From NCBI RefSeq assembly GCF_003259935.1, contig NZ_QLMH01000019.1, forward strand, positions 1 through 48,198: a stretch of DNA of 48,198 bases, read 5' to 3'. This document shows positions 24,451 to 34,043 of the stretch, piece by piece (position 1 is the stretch's first letter; each line of letters opens with the position of its first letter). Below the pieces are notes generated by a model, which ran no database searches, was not told where the DNA came from, and saw only the letters and a program-made list of their open reading frames with translations. The position numbers and the translations under genes are program-made. Origin of the DNA: Paranoxybacillus vitaminiphilus (GTDB lineage: Bacteria; Bacillota; Bacilli; Bacillales; Anoxybacillaceae).

Positions 24451-25794
24451 ATGCCGAATGAAAATACAAAATATTATTTCGATCCTCCGAAAGTGTTAGT
24501 CGGCGGATTTGCAGTCATTATTTTCATTGGTTCGATTCTTTTAACACTTCCGATCGCGACAAATGACGGAAAAGGTCTCCCGTGGCTGGATGCGTTATTT
24601 ACCGCCACATCAGCTACATGTGTGACTGGTCTTGTTGTCGTTGATACAGGAACGACGTTTACGTTGTTTGGACAATTAGTGATTTTGTCTTTAATTCAAG
24701 TCGGCGGTTTAGGTTTTATGACGTTTGCGACGTTTTTTGCCTTTCTGCTAGGGAAACGCATTTCTCTAAAAGAGCGGCTGCTGCTTCAAGAGTCGTTGAA
24801 CAATTTAACGATTGAAGGAATTGTAAGGCTTGTCAAACGAATTCTTATTTTTACCGTTATTATCGAGTTCATTGGAGCTGTTTTATTAGCAATTCGTTTC
24901 TCTTTTGATATGCCGCTATTAAAGGCGCTTTATTTTGGACTGTTTCACGCCATTTCCAACTTTAATAACGCAGGATTTGATATAATGGGCGAGTTCAGAA
25001 GTTTAACCGGATATGTAGAAGATCCGGTCGTTACGCTTGTTGTATGTGCGCTTATTACGCTTGGCGGCATCGGTTTTATTGTAATGAATGAAGTGTATGA
25101 GTATCGCGAGACACGCCGTCTGTCTCTGCATGCTAAAATCGTTGTTTTTACAAGCTTGTTATTAATTGTACTTAGTACACTGGCAATATTTTTGTTGGAG
25201 CTGAATAATCCGAAAACGTTGCAGCCATTGTCTCCGCTTGGAAAATTTCTAGGTTCATTATTTCAGGCGGTTACTCCTCGGACAGCAGGCTCTAATACGT
25301 TAAACATTCCCGACTTAACGCAGCCGACTTTATTTTTCATTATCTTTTTAATGTTTGTTGGGGCTTCTCCCGGATCGACTGGAGGAGGAATTAAAACGAC
25401 GACGTTTGCGACGTTGTTGGGAGCGGTTTGGTCGCAAATTAAAGGAAAAGAGGATGTGGTCTTCTTTAAACAACGCATTGTCTATGACACGATTTATAAA
25501 GCGTTGACGGTGACATTTAGCGGTTTATTCATTGTGATCACGGTGACGATGTTATTAACGATTACAGAGCGAGGGAAAGACTTTTTAATGATTTTGTTTG
25601 AGGTGACTTCTGCGTTTGGAACGGTCGGACTTTCGATGGGGCTGACACCGGAGCTGTCCCCTATTGGGAAAGTCATCATTATTTTAACGATGTTTGCCGG
25701 CAGGTTAGGCCCATTAACGATTGCGTATGCGGTTACATTGCGGAGAAAACCGGATCCGTTCCGCTATCCGAAGGGCAAAATTATGATTGGCTGA
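24451..25794 (+). CDS. ktrB: Ktr/Trk-type potassium uptake channel subunit
   Basis: The membrane, ion-conducting subunit of a Na+-linked K+ uptake system, 447 residues. The four selectivity-filter loops are visible: TSATCVTGLVVVDTG, SNFNNAGFDIMG, VTPRTAGSNT and FEVTSAFGTVGLSMG. The start YYFDPPKVLVGGFAVI fits KtrB/KtrD. ATG 24451 follows AAGGGGAG. Its RCK partner follows after 19 bases. In B. subtilis KtrAB is ordered ktrA-ktrB, so this channel-first order is different, and I cannot say whether it is closer to KtrB or KtrD. c-di-AMP from CdaA would be expected to act on the partner. Confidence 0.94.
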   Translation: MPNENTKYYFDPPKVLVGGFAVIIFIGSILLTLPIATNDGKGLPWLDALFTATSATCVTGLVVVDTGTTFTLFGQLVILSLIQVGGLGFMTFATFFAFLLGKRISLKERLLLQESLNNLTIEGIVRLVKRILIFTVIIEFIGAVLLAIRFSFDMPLLKALYFGLFHAISNFNNAGFDIMGEFRSLTGYVEDPVVTLVVCALITLGGIGFIVMNEVYEYRETRRLSLHAKIVVFTSLLLIVLSTLAIFLLELNNPKTLQPLSPLGKFLGSLFQAVTPRTAGSNTLNIPDLTQPTLFFIIFLMFVGASPGSTGGGIKTTTFATLLGAVWSQIKGKEDVVFFKQRIVYDTIYKALTVTFSGLFIVITVTMLLTITERGKDFLMILFEVTSAFGTVGLSMGLTPELSPIGKVIIILTMFAGRLGPLTIAYAVTLRRKPDPFRYPKGKIMIG

Positions 25795-25813
25795 TGGCAA
25801 GGAGGTGTCACCG

Positions 25814-26467
25814 GTGCAAAAGCAATATGCAGTCATTGGTTTAGGAAGATTTGGTTCAAGTATTGCTTCTACTTTATTTGAAGCAGGCAATGAAGTATTA
25901 GGAATAGATATCAATGAGGAACGGGTGGAACAATTTAAAGATTGTGTTACACATGCGGTTATTGCTGATTCTACTGAAGAAGAGGCATTAAAAGCGGTTG
26001 GCATTCGTGACTTCGATACGGTCATTGTCGCGATTGGAAATGATATTCAAGCCAGTATTTTGACGGTGCTTGTTCTCAAAGAATTGGGGATCAGGCAAGT
26101 GATCGCTAAAGCTCTCAGCAAGCGTCACGGCCAAGTTTTATATAAAGTAGGGGCGGATTGGGTCGTCTTTCCCGAGCGGGATATGGGAGAACGCATCGCA
26201 CATCATCTTATGTCGCCCAATGTCCTTGATTTTATTGAGCTTGCGAAAGACTACAGCATCGAGGAAGTTAAAGTGCCCTCTAGCATGACGGGAAAAAGTC
26301 TCAAGGAGTTGGATTTACGCGCCAAATTTAACTTAAGTGTAATTGCCATTAACAGCAGAGGGAATATTCATATTTCCCCACCTCCGGACCAAATGATTGA
26401 AGAAGATGACGTGCTAGTGGTAATCGGAAGGAATGAGGATTTGCAACGGTTCGCGAATTTGCAATGA
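25814..26467 (+). CDS. ktrA: Ktr potassium uptake RCK (TrkA-type) subunit
   Basis: The cytoplasmic gating ring subunit, 217 residues. The TrkA-N domain has the nucleotide loop VIGLGRFGSSIA and the acidic strand end EVLGIDINEE; TrkA-C domain begins about residue 135 (SIEEVKVPSSMTGKSLKELDL) and ends DVLVVIGRNEDLQRF. In relatives ATP and c-di-AMP bind here. GTG 25814 is placed by AAGGAGG upstream. Spacing of 19 bases from the channel gene shows an operon. Whether KtrA- or KtrC-like cannot be decided. Confidence 0.94.
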   Translation: MQKQYAVIGLGRFGSSIASTLFEAGNEVLGIDINEERVEQFKDCVTHAVIADSTEEEALKAVGIRDFDTVIVAIGNDIQASILTVLVLKELGIRQVIAKALSKRHGQVLYKVGADWVVFPERDMGERIAHHLMSPNVLDFIELAKDYSIEEVKVPSSMTGKSLKELDLRAKFNLSVIAINSRGNIHISPPPDQMIEEDDVLVVIGRNEDLQRFANLQ

Positions 26468-26650
26468 TAAGCTTATTGCGAAACGAAGGGATGATAAAGT
26501 GTCGATTCTTCCAAGCCCTCAGCTTGATGGTGCAAATTTATCAGAAGCCAAAACGTTAAAACATCATGGTGCCTGTTATGAAAGCTGTGAGATACGATCA
26601 ACAATTAGATGCTTGGTGAAGGGAGCAAATGAAGAAAATGAATTCAATTT

Positions 26651-27652
26651 TCAGTTAGGATGATTAAAGAAGTGATTGCGATATAAAAAATGAAAGAATG
26701 ACGTCTCATGGACGATGATGAGTAATATTGCAATGGAGATGGCTCTCGCTCCATAAAGAAAAGCCAGCATGTTTTTACAGCTTAACCGGTCTGCTAAATG
26801 CCCTGATACAATTGTACCGAGTATATTAAATGCCGCTAATAAACTAACAGCTGTTCCTGTTAGAGTCGGAGAAAAACCACATACTTGAGCAAATGGGATC
26901 AGATGTGTATCAATTAAGCCGCTCGTGGTGACTCCGCACACAAAAAAAGGAAGCAATAAAAATAAAAATCGTTTTGTTTTAAACAACTTTAAAATGGACA
27001 CATTTTCTTTTGACTCGTTCTTCTTGATTTCTATTTTTGTATTCTCTACTTCTCCATAGGCGGTCGTTCCTTTTTCAGAAGGAGAAGTGCGGATAAAGAG
27101 AAAAATGAGCGGAAACACGATAATCGTTAAAAAAGCGCCTAATAGTAAAACCGTATGTTTCCAGCCAAATTGCTCAATTAAAAACAAGGAAAAAGGAACG
27201 AGAAGCAGCTGTCCTGCCGCTGTGCCCGCGGACATTAATCCAAGTGCAAAGTCGCGTTTTTCCACAAACCAGTTTGCGATAACGACAGAACCTGCCACAT
27301 TTGAAGCACCCCCGAAACCGACAGATGCTACGACACCATACAAAACCATGAGCTGCCACGGACTATTAACAAAAAAGGTACAGATGGTTGTTAAACCAAT
27401 TAACAAAACACTGAAAGAAAGTACGTTTCTAACACCATATTGATCAATTAATTTTCCGATATAAGGTTGTGATAACCCAAACACGGCATAACTAATAAAC
27501 GCGATGAGCGATATGACGCCGCGATTCGTGTGAAATTCATCTTCCCATGGAGTAATAAAAGCGCTAAACGACAACCTCACTCCTTGGGCAGAAAGCAAGG
27601 AAATAAAGGCGAGCAATAGCACGATCCATGCGTAATGAATGCTTCGTCTCAT
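26651..27652 (-). pseudogene. MFS transporter, C-terminally truncated
   Basis: An OFA-like major-facilitator protein: IHYAWIVLLLAFISLLSAQGVRLSF at the start, GKLIDQYGVRNVLSFSVLL (motif A), then a central basic loop and second half to about helix 10 (IVSGHLADRLSCKNMLAFLYG). Intact relatives have about 410 residues; this frame gives 333. The last residues HFLYRNHFFNHPN are a shifted reading of what in the next frame is FIFYIAITSLIIL, so the gene has both a frameshift near 26700 and a lost 3' end. Start at 27652 follows AGAGGGTG. Adjacent to a decayed LysR gene. Confidence 0.7.
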
Positions 27653-27739
27653 AAAGACACCCTCTTTATTCATGCATTTATCTAAATAGTATCAATTTAT
27701 TGAATTTATAAGAAGAAGTTTTAAAAAAATGAAAAAATT

Positions 27740-28012
27740 TTGTTGTCATTGGCAGGTTGTGATTCGCGAAAGGCGGTATTAGAAGGGTTTCAACAAGCGG
27801 GATTTCATCTAGAATTACCTTATGATTCGTTATTAAGCTATACAGCAGCTGGATATGGAATTACCTTCATTCCTTCGATTCAGGCGCAAAATATAACACA
27901 AAAAGGAGTTGTCTTCAAAGACATTAAAAACAATCCGATTCGAAGAAAAATTTATTTACTTGCCCGTTCCCAACCGATACTCGAGCTGATTGGCCAGCAT
28001 ATCGAGCATTAA
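27740..28012 (+). pseudogene. LysR-type regulator, C-terminal fragment
   Basis: Ninety codons without a proper start encode the end of a LysR effector-binding domain: ELPYDSLLSYTAAGYGITFIPS followed by QNITQKGVVFKDIKNNP and IRRKIYLLARSQ. The helix-turn-helix part is absent. It is divergent from the truncated MFS gene, suggesting that a LysR/transporter pair decayed together by deletion. Reading TTG 27740 as a start has no ribosome binding support. Confidence 0.7.
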
Positions 28013-28452
28013 ATGCACGGAAAATTAGATTGGTTAATGAATAAAGTTCTTTGCTTATAGATAAAAATATGTCGAATGTAAGGGGGATATTTCCCCGGAA
28101 ATCGACAAAATATGATCATTGTTTGTTAGAGATGACCGATAAGTGTATCCTGAATCCGTAATGTATTCTAAATTGTAGAGAAAAGGATATAAAATTCCTT
28201 TAATTACCTTTTTATTGAGGATACACGGGTTTTCACATAATGGAGCCCTGTATTCTTCCTTTTTGATTTTTTGCAATCTCTTGATTATTTAAGTCAAAAA
28301 GTTTTAAGTTAGCCAGTATATCTTATAGAGTTGTTTTAGGTTATCTCGTGTGTATAACCATATGTAAGTTTAAATAGCCTGAAACTTGGTTTTCGATAAA
28401 TGGTAAAGCACTATCATGAAGAGGACACGTATTCTAATCTATATGGAAAAAC
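28013..28452. other. Gene-free stretch with one hairpin
   Basis: No gene. A stem pairs TGTCGA (28070-28075) with TCGACA (28102-28107), enclosing GGGG/CCCC. TGAAAC-16-GGTA at about 28381 resembles an ECF promoter but misses the CGTA box. Confidence 0.4.
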
Positions 28453-28494
28453 AAACATGGCCCCATATGTTACAGGTGCCATGTTTCGTTTTTC
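28453..28494. terminator. Possible bidirectional terminator
   Basis: AAACATGGC (28453-28461) pairs with GCCATGTTT (28478-28486). T tracts follow on both strands. On the minus strand it would end the murG2-argS remnant unit. Confidence 0.55.
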
Positions 28495-28504
28495 TTAATG
28501 TCCG

Positions 28505-28645
28505 GCCGCCTAAATGGTTCATTCTTACCGTTTTATAGCCGCATTTTTCAAGGGTGTTTCCGATGACGGTCGAATGGAGATGCCCCATGGAAAACGGTTT
28601 AGCGATATTCGGGAAAGAGAGAGCAAGGACGATCGTTTTTCCGAA
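28505..28645 (-). pseudogene. argS fragment (arginyl-tRNA synthetase)
   Basis: Forty-seven codons read [37 protein letters not shown] and [10 protein letters not shown]. This is the start of the class I catalytic domain of ArgS, with the HIGH-type signature in [12 protein letters not shown] and the NHLGDWG block cut at NHLGG. Compared with intact ArgS, several residues are missing before EKCGY and several conserved positions are changed. The rest of the gene (over 500 codons) is absent. It lies directly downstream of the MurG paralogue. Confidence 0.8.
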
Positions 28646-28654
28646 TTTTTTAAG

Positions 28655-29728
28655 TTATTTTTGGCTTGATTCATTAATAAGCGCCAGAAGTTTGCTTAAT
28701 GCGTCGTTCGCTTCCGATTTTTTCATGTTATCAATGTATTTTTGTCTGTCGCGATAAAGCTGATAAATGGCTTTCAGCAATGATTCATTCGATAAATCTT
28801 CTTCGATCAGCATTTCACAATAACCGGCCTTTTGGAAGGAACGGGCATTTAAAATTTGGTCGCCGCGGCTTGCACCTTTTGAGAGCGGAATAAGCAGCAT
28901 CGGTTTTCTTAGCGTTAAAAATTCGAAAATGGAATTAGAGCCGGCGCGCGACAAGACGATATCCGCCATTGCCATTAAATGTGGCAGCTCATCGCTTACA
29001 TATTCAAATTGTTTATATCCTTTATAATTGATTAAGTCAGGGTCGATATTTCCCTTGCCGCAAATATGAACAATTTGGAAGTCAGATGTGAGTGTTTGCA
29101 AGTTGGCGCGCAGAACGTCATTGATGCGCTTCGAGCCTAAGCTTCCTCCCATGACAAGGAGAACCGGCTTTTCTTTTTCAAAGCGGCAATATTCAAATCC
29201 TTTGTTTGCATCTCCTTTGAATAGTTCTTCTCTTACAACCGCACCGACATAAATGCCTTTATCTCCCTTTACATGTTCCAACGTTTCCGGAAACGTAACG
29301 CATACTTTTGTCGCAAAAGGCATGGCAATTTTATTGGCAAGTCCCGGCGTTATATCCGATTCATGGATAATGGTCGGCACACGATTGAACCAAGCGCCGA
29401 GAATGACAGGAACAGAGACAAACCCTCCTTTGGAGAAAATAATGTCCGGTTTTTCCCGCTTAATAATCTGGTAAGCTTGCAGCGTCCCTTTCATGACTTT
29501 AAAAGGATCTTTAAAATTGTTCCAATCAAAATAGCGGCGCAATTTTCCTGTTGAGATAGCGAAATATGGTACATTTTCCACTTTAGAGAGCAGCTCTCGT
29601 TCAATTCCCGTATGTGAACCGATATAGCTGATTTCCCAGCCTTGTTCGAACAGCTTCGGGATAAGCGCTAAATTGACGGTCACATGTCCGGCAGATCCTC
29701 CGCCTGTAAGAATAATTTTTTTCTTCAA
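28655..29728 (-). CDS. MurG-family UDP-GlcNAc glycosyltransferase (second MurG-like)
   Basis: A GT28 enzyme of 357 residues resembling MurG, which adds GlcNAc to lipid I at the cytoplasmic face. The acceptor loops GGGSAGHV and [16 protein letters not shown] and the donor-site region [29 protein letters not shown] and PMLLIPLS are all intact, as is GDQILNA. TTG start 29728 with AGGTGAT upstream. The usual murG is in the dcw cluster; this isolated copy stands divergent from NodB, DedA and MGDG-synthase-like genes, so a role in a separate envelope glycan or glycolipid is possible. Simple redundancy with MurG is the alternative. Confidence 0.88.
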   Translation of the reverse strand: MKKKIILTGGGSAGHVTVNLALIPKLFEQGWEISYIGSHTGIERELLSKVENVPYFAISTGKLRRYFDWNNFKDPFKVMKGTLQAYQIIKREKPDIIFSKGGFVSVPVILGAWFNRVPTIIHESDITPGLANKIAMPFATKVCVTFPETLEHVKGDKGIYVGAVVREELFKGDANKGFEYCRFEKEKPVLLVMGGSLGSKRINDVLRANLQTLTSDFQIVHICGKGNIDPDLINYKGYKQFEYVSDELPHLMAMADIVLSRAGSNSIFEFLTLRKPMLLIPLSKGASRGDQILNARSFQKAGYCEMLIEEDLSNESLLKAIYQLYRDRQKYIDNMKKSEANDALSKLLALINESSQK

Positions 29729-30153
29729 CGATCATCACCTATCTTTATAAAATTTATGTCCAACGTTCATTGATAACGTTCTCAAGGCCGTCTATTCCAA
29801 TGAAAATGAAAGAGTTGTAACATATAGTTTGCAGGAAAATAGACTCTTGTTCAAGGGGCAAGCAGGATATGTACCTCGATTCTGTACAAAAAACAAAACA
29901 ATACAAAATTGTAACAATCCATCCAATAAAAATAAATGAGACAAAAGACAGGTAAATCTTTTTCTTTCCTAAAAAGATGAACTATAATGAAACATAAGGG
30001 TACATGTTCTTTATTCTGTTGAAATATTTCTTCAATCATAGCATCTTCATATTAAAAAACGATTGATTTATTGTTAAAGTGATAAACGTAGATTATTAGT
30101 ATTATAGTTCATAGCTGTGGCAAAAAGAAGATGATGATAAAGAGGTGTATTTT
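29729..30153. other. Divergent intergenic region of the envelope cassette
   Basis: A 425-base gap without a gene between murG2 and the nodB-like gene. AT-rich; I could not place consensus promoters with confidence. No structural RNA recognised. Confidence 0.4.
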
Positions 30154-30873
30154 TTGAAAATTTTATTGCTGGTTCTGCTTGCTTTTTTTCTGTTTTACGC
30201 TGTTGTTCCGACCGTTGTGATTCGTGTTTTTTCTCTGCGTATTTACAAAAAGGGAAATAAGCGAAATACGATCGCCTTAACGTTCGATGATGGTCCGGAT
30301 TCGATATATACTCCTCGTTTATTAGATTTATTGAAAAAGTATCAAGTAAAAGCTACTTTTTTTGTGGTAGGAGAAAAAGCAAAGCGGCATCCGGATATTA
30401 TTAAACGAATACATCAAGAAGGCCATGAGATCGGGCTGCATAATTACCGACATATTAGCAATTGGTTTTTGCTTCCATTCTTTCTGTCACGGGGATTACG
30501 TAAATCAGCCGACATCATTGAACAAATGATTCAAGAAAGGCCGATTTACTATCGCCCGCCCTGGGGCCACTTTAATTTGTGTACGCTTCCTTTGCAGAAG
30601 CAGTATAAAACGGTTATGTGGACACATATACTCAGGGATTGGAAAGAACATGTAGGAGTGCTTGAATTGTTTCACCGTTTAAAAAAATGTCAGCAGGATG
30701 GTTCGATCATCGTGCTTCATGACAGCGGAGAGACGTTCGGAGCAGATGCCAATGCTCCGGAAAATATGCTGGCAGCATTAGAGTTGTTTTTGAAAGAAGG
30801 GTATGCGCAAAAAATCAGATGGGTAACGCTTAGCGAAATGCTGAATGCGCAAAATAAAAAACAAATTTCGTAA
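30154..30873 (+). CDS. NodB-type polysaccharide deacetylase, membrane-anchored
   Basis: A carbohydrate esterase family 4 enzyme of 239 residues, removing N-acetyl groups from a GlcNAc-type sugar outside the membrane. N-terminal helix (residues 2-25) is an anchor or signal. Catalytic motifs: TFDDGPD (D45, D46), H96-x3-H100, RPPWG (134-138) and LHD (H189, D190). TTG 30154 is used because GAGGTG lies just upstream. DedA follows after 15 bases and a glycosyltransferase after that, so they form an operon. Substrate may be a lipid-linked sugar rather than peptidoglycan, but this is inference. Confidence 0.92.
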   Translation: MKILLLVLLAFFLFYAVVPTVVIRVFSLRIYKKGNKRNTIALTFDDGPDSIYTPRLLDLLKKYQVKATFFVVGEKAKRHPDIIKRIHQEGHEIGLHNYRHISNWFLLPFFLSRGLRKSADIIEQMIQERPIYYRPPWGHFNLCTLPLQKQYKTVMWTHILRDWKEHVGVLELFHRLKKCQQDGSIIVLHDSGETFGADANAPENMLAALELFLKEGYAQKIRWVTLSEMLNAQNKKQIS

Positions 30874-30888
30874 AAATAAGAGGGACGT

Positions 30889-31488
30889 ATGGAGACAAAT
30901 ACGATTTTAATGTATATACATGCCTATGGATATATCATCATTTTTCTTTTCCTTTTTTGCGGAATTGTCGGCATTCCCGCTCCTGAAGAAAGTTTATTGT
31001 TTTTGCTTGGCGTGTTGATTGCCCATCAGCAATTAGCGTGGGAATATTGTTTGCTTGCGGGATTGCTAGGAGTCAATGTCGGTATGCTGAGCGCTTATGG
31101 AGCAGGTTTTTTTCTCGGTCAACCGTTTATTAATAAATATGGAAAATATGTCGGGATTAACAAGGATAGGTGGCATAAAGCGGATGCAACGTTTCGAAAA
31201 TATGGGAGATGGACCGTTTTATTTGGTTATTATCTCCCGGGAATTCGGCAAATTTCACCGTATATGGCGGGGATGACAAATTTTCCGTTTGTTCCTTTTT
31301 TGCTGCTTTCATGGATAGGCTCTTTATTATGGACACTTCCATTTGTGTTATTAGGCGCTTTTTTCGGAGAACGGTTCAATGTTCCGCTTTCGTATATTCC
31401 ATTGGTTGGCTTAGGCATGTTTGTCTTGTTCATTCTCGGAGCTTGGCTGAATCAGATGATCAGAAAGAAACAATACGGAAATCGGTAA
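30889..31488 (+). CDS. DedA-family membrane protein
   Basis: A 199-residue DedA protein; some members are now known to recycle undecaprenyl phosphate or flip phospholipids. Family marks are the re-entrant GIVGIPAPEESLLFLLGVLI, the GYYLPGIRQISPYMAGM block with conserved Arg, and DGNVLG-like helices after it. ATG 30889 has AGAGGGA upstream. Spacing is 15 bases from the deacetylase and 12 from the glycosyltransferase gene, an operon whose products could act on one lipid-linked sugar. Confidence 0.92.
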   Translation: METNTILMYIHAYGYIIIFLFLFCGIVGIPAPEESLLFLLGVLIAHQQLAWEYCLLAGLLGVNVGMLSAYGAGFFLGQPFINKYGKYVGINKDRWHKADATFRKYGRWTVLFGYYLPGIRQISPYMAGMTNFPFVPFLLLSWIGSLLWTLPFVLLGAFFGERFNVPLSYIPLVGLGMFVLFILGAWLNQMIRKKQYGNR

Positions 31489-31500
31489 GGAGCTATTGTA

Positions 31501-32640
31501 ATGATGAAAGTTCTTGTTTTGCCGTTGTTTCAAATGCCTTCTGGACACCATAAAGTGGCGGATGCGCTTATTTATTCTTTAGAAAAACAATTTCCTTCTG
31601 TTGTTTGCAAAAAAATTGATTTTTTAAGCTATTGCAATGAGCAAATGGAAAAACTGATTTCTGAAATGTATATTCGCTGGATTCGTTCTTATCCGAATTC
31701 GTATCATCATATTTATAAAACATTCATGTGCGCTGATTCCCAGCGGCTGGAAGTTGCTCACTTAGAGCCATGGCTTCCTTATTTTGAGCATAAAATGAAA
31801 AAAATGTTAGAAAAGGAGCAGCCCAACCTGATTATTTGTACTCATTCGTTCCCTTCCCGTGTTTTACAGCGGCTGAAAAAGCGAAAGAGGATAAAGACTC
31901 CTGTGATTAATGTGTATACCGATTTCTTTTTGAATGGTATTTGGGGAAAAAGCGGAATCGATTATCATTTTGTTCCTCACCAAGAGGCAAAAATCGAATT
32001 AATGACCAAACATAAAATTTCTAAGGAAAAAATTATCGTTACCGGTATTCCTGTTCATGAAGCCATTACTCCGAGAAGTACGGTAAAAAAATCGGCGAAC
32101 CGCCGTAAACATATTTTGTTTGCCGGGGGCAATCAAGGATTAGGCAATATTGCTGATTTTTTCAGAAAGATGGGAAAAGCGAACCATTTTCAATACTCTG
32201 TATTATGCGGGAAAAATGAACAGCTTTATAAAGAAATTTTAAGCTGGGGTCATCCGAATATCCATCCACTTCCATATATATCTGATCCGGAAGAAATGAA
32301 CCGTTTATATGATCGAGTTGATGCCATTATTACTAAACCTGGTGGTGTCACAGTAAGTGAAGTGCTGAAAAAAAGGCTGCCGTTGTTCACAGTTGCTTGG
32401 CTGCCGGGTCAGGAGAAAATTAACCTGCAATATCTTGAACGAAGGGGTCTTATCTATAATTTATCTGGGCTGGACTCTTATGAGCAGAAAATTTTCCAAG
32501 TATTAAATGATGAAATGGAGCAAAACCGTCTCAATAAGCGAATCAATGAATACTTCGAAGAGATTGAAAAAACAGCGCAAGAGGCAATAAAAGAAATGAT
32601 TACAGCAGGCGAAAACACAAAAAAGCAGAGAAGGTATTAA
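31501..32640 (+). CDS. MGDG-synthase-like glycosyltransferase (GT28)
   Basis: A 379-residue enzyme with the MGDG-synthase N-terminal domain (SGHHKVADALIYSLEK, THSFPSRVLQRLKK, VINVYTDF) and a GT28 C-terminal domain (FAGGNQGLGN, ADAIITKPGGVTVSE in the form VDAIITKPGG, QEKINLQYL). Relatives include UgtP, which makes glucosyl-diacylglycerol. Sequence is too divergent to call ugtP. It ends the nodB-dedA operon; AAGGAG is nine bases before ATG 31501. A repeat element follows. Confidence 0.9.
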   Translation: MMKVLVLPLFQMPSGHHKVADALIYSLEKQFPSVVCKKIDFLSYCNEQMEKLISEMYIRWIRSYPNSYHHIYKTFMCADSQRLEVAHLEPWLPYFEHKMKKMLEKEQPNLIICTHSFPSRVLQRLKKRKRIKTPVINVYTDFFLNGIWGKSGIDYHFVPHQEAKIELMTKHKISKEKIIVTGIPVHEAITPRSTVKKSANRRKHILFAGGNQGLGNIADFFRKMGKANHFQYSVLCGKNEQLYKEILSWGHPNIHPLPYISDPEEMNRLYDRVDAIITKPGGVTVSEVLKKRLPLFTVAWLPGQEKINLQYLERRGLIYNLSGLDSYEQKIFQVLNDEMEQNRLNKRINEYFEEIEKTAQEAIKEMITAGENTKKQRRY

Positions 32641-32680
32641 GGCGGCAAGCCAATGGATGAGCAGTGTTCCATACGACAAG

Positions 32681-32795
32681 ACCGAGGCTGATCCAAAAGC
32701 AAGTGTCGGACATATAGCACACAACAATGAGTAAGTACGATCGATTGTTGGGTGGTGCGTGAGGTCAGACACTTATGGGTCAATCCCGGTTTTTC
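32681..32795. repeat. Palindromic repeat element B
   Basis: An imperfect inverted repeat of about 115 bases. ACCGAGGCTGATCC (32681-32694) faces GGGTCAATCCCGGT (32777-32790); AAGTGTCGGAC (32701-32711) faces GTCAGACACTT (32764-32774). TTTTT follows, so it may act as a terminator for the glycosyltransferase operon. Shares the GTCAGACACTT/GGGTCA ends with the element at 35560. Confidence 0.7.
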
Positions 32796-32943
32796 TGTTT
32801 TCATTTGAACAGCAGAGCCTGCTTTATCATATAAAAAAGTATCAACCATTATTACAAATACAGCTGTACGGAATTTCTCAGTCATTTTTTTGATAACGTG
32901 TTACAATAAACATTGGCGAAAAAAGATGAGGAGGAACCCCCTG

Positions 32944-34029
32944 ATGAAGACGAGAATAGGAGTATTATACGGCGGAAAGTCGCCAGAGCATAAAGTATCG
33001 CTGCAAACGGCGAAAGCGGTCATGAACGCTATCGATAAAGAAAAATTTGACGTTACACCGATTTATATTACAACAGAAGGAAAATGGGTGAAAGGTGAGC
33101 GTTTAACCGGAGAAGTAGAGGATATAAAGCAATTAGAGTTGAAGTCAGAAGTAAATGCTATCTTGCCGGTGGCTTTAAATAAAGCGGCGGCTCCTGCAAC
33201 AACGGAAGAAAGCGAAGAAGCGGTTGATGTCATTTTCCCGCTGTTGCACGGGCCAAATGGTGAAGATGGCACGGTTCAAGGCTTGCTTGAATTATTGAAT
33301 ATTCCATATGTTGGGAATGGTGTGTTAGGCTCTGCGGCAGGTATGGATAAAGTTATTATGAAAAATTTATTTGCCCAAGCAGGTTTAAATCAGGCAAAAT
33401 ACGTTTGGTTTATTAAAAATGACTGGAAGGAAAATGCGGCGGCTGCCTATGCCAAAGTCGAGAAAGAACTTGGCTATCCTTGTTTTGTGAAGCCGGCCAA
33501 TGCGGGTTCAAGCGTAGGAATCAGCAAATGTAAAAACCGCCAAGATTTAGAGGCAGCATTTATCGAAGCGTTTAAATATGACCGGAAAATTATTATTGAG
33601 GAAGCGATTGTCGGCCGTGAAATTGAAATCGGCGTGATTGGCAATGATAAGCCGATTTGCTCGGTTGTCGGCGAAATTATTCCGAAAAAAGAATTTTACG
33701 ATTATCAAGCGAAATATGAGGATGGCGATACAGAGCTAATTATCCCGGCTGATGTGACGGAAGAACAGTATGAAACGATTAAACAGATGGCGATTACTGC
33801 ATTTAAAGCTCTTGACCTTTGCGGGCTTGTGCGTGCTGACTTTTTCTTAACGAAAGACGGTGTTATTTACATTAATGAAGTGAATACGATGCCGGGCTTT
33901 ACTCCATTCAGCATGTTCCCGCTTCTTTGGAAGCATACGGGAGTTTCATATCCGGAACTTATTGAACGTTTAGTTCAGTTGGCCATTGAACGCCATCAAG
34001 AAAAGCAAACGATTACGTATACGTTTTAA
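32944..34029 (+). CDS. ddl: D-alanine-D-alanine ligase
   Basis: Joins two D-Ala with ATP for the end of the muropeptide stem. The N-terminal domain begins [21 protein letters not shown], the ATP-grasp domain has [37 protein letters not shown] and the metal loop [15 protein letters not shown]. Length 361 residues is normal. ATG 32944 is placed by GAGGAGG; an upstream in-frame ATG is not used. murF follows after a repeat element. D-Ala must come from an alanine racemase, but alr is missing from its usual site nearby. Confidence 0.97.
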   Translation: MKTRIGVLYGGKSPEHKVSLQTAKAVMNAIDKEKFDVTPIYITTEGKWVKGERLTGEVEDIKQLELKSEVNAILPVALNKAAAPATTEESEEAVDVIFPLLHGPNGEDGTVQGLLELLNIPYVGNGVLGSAAGMDKVIMKNLFAQAGLNQAKYVWFIKNDWKENAAAAYAKVEKELGYPCFVKPANAGSSVGISKCKNRQDLEAAFIEAFKYDRKIIIEEAIVGREIEIGVIGNDKPICSVVGEIIPKKEFYDYQAKYEDGDTELIIPADVTEEQYETIKQMAITAFKALDLCGLVRADFFLTKDGVIYINEVNTMPGFTPFSMFPLLWKHTGVSYPELIERLVQLAIERHQEKQTITYTF

Positions 34030-34043
34030 TGAAGATAAAAAAG

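Noticed and set aside
26468-26650. MKAVRYDQ-like start of an alcohol dehydrogenase after the ktr genes
   Set aside because: Only about ten residues look similar and the frame stops; too little to call a remnant.
28055-28276. A 73-codon minus-strand frame
   Set aside because: TTG start without a ribosome binding site, and its 3' end overlaps a hairpin; no recognisable domain.
28380-28494. ECF-like promoter (TGAAAC-16-GGTA) followed by a terminator, as for a small RNA
   Set aside because: The -10 lacks the CGTA box and nothing else supports transcription.
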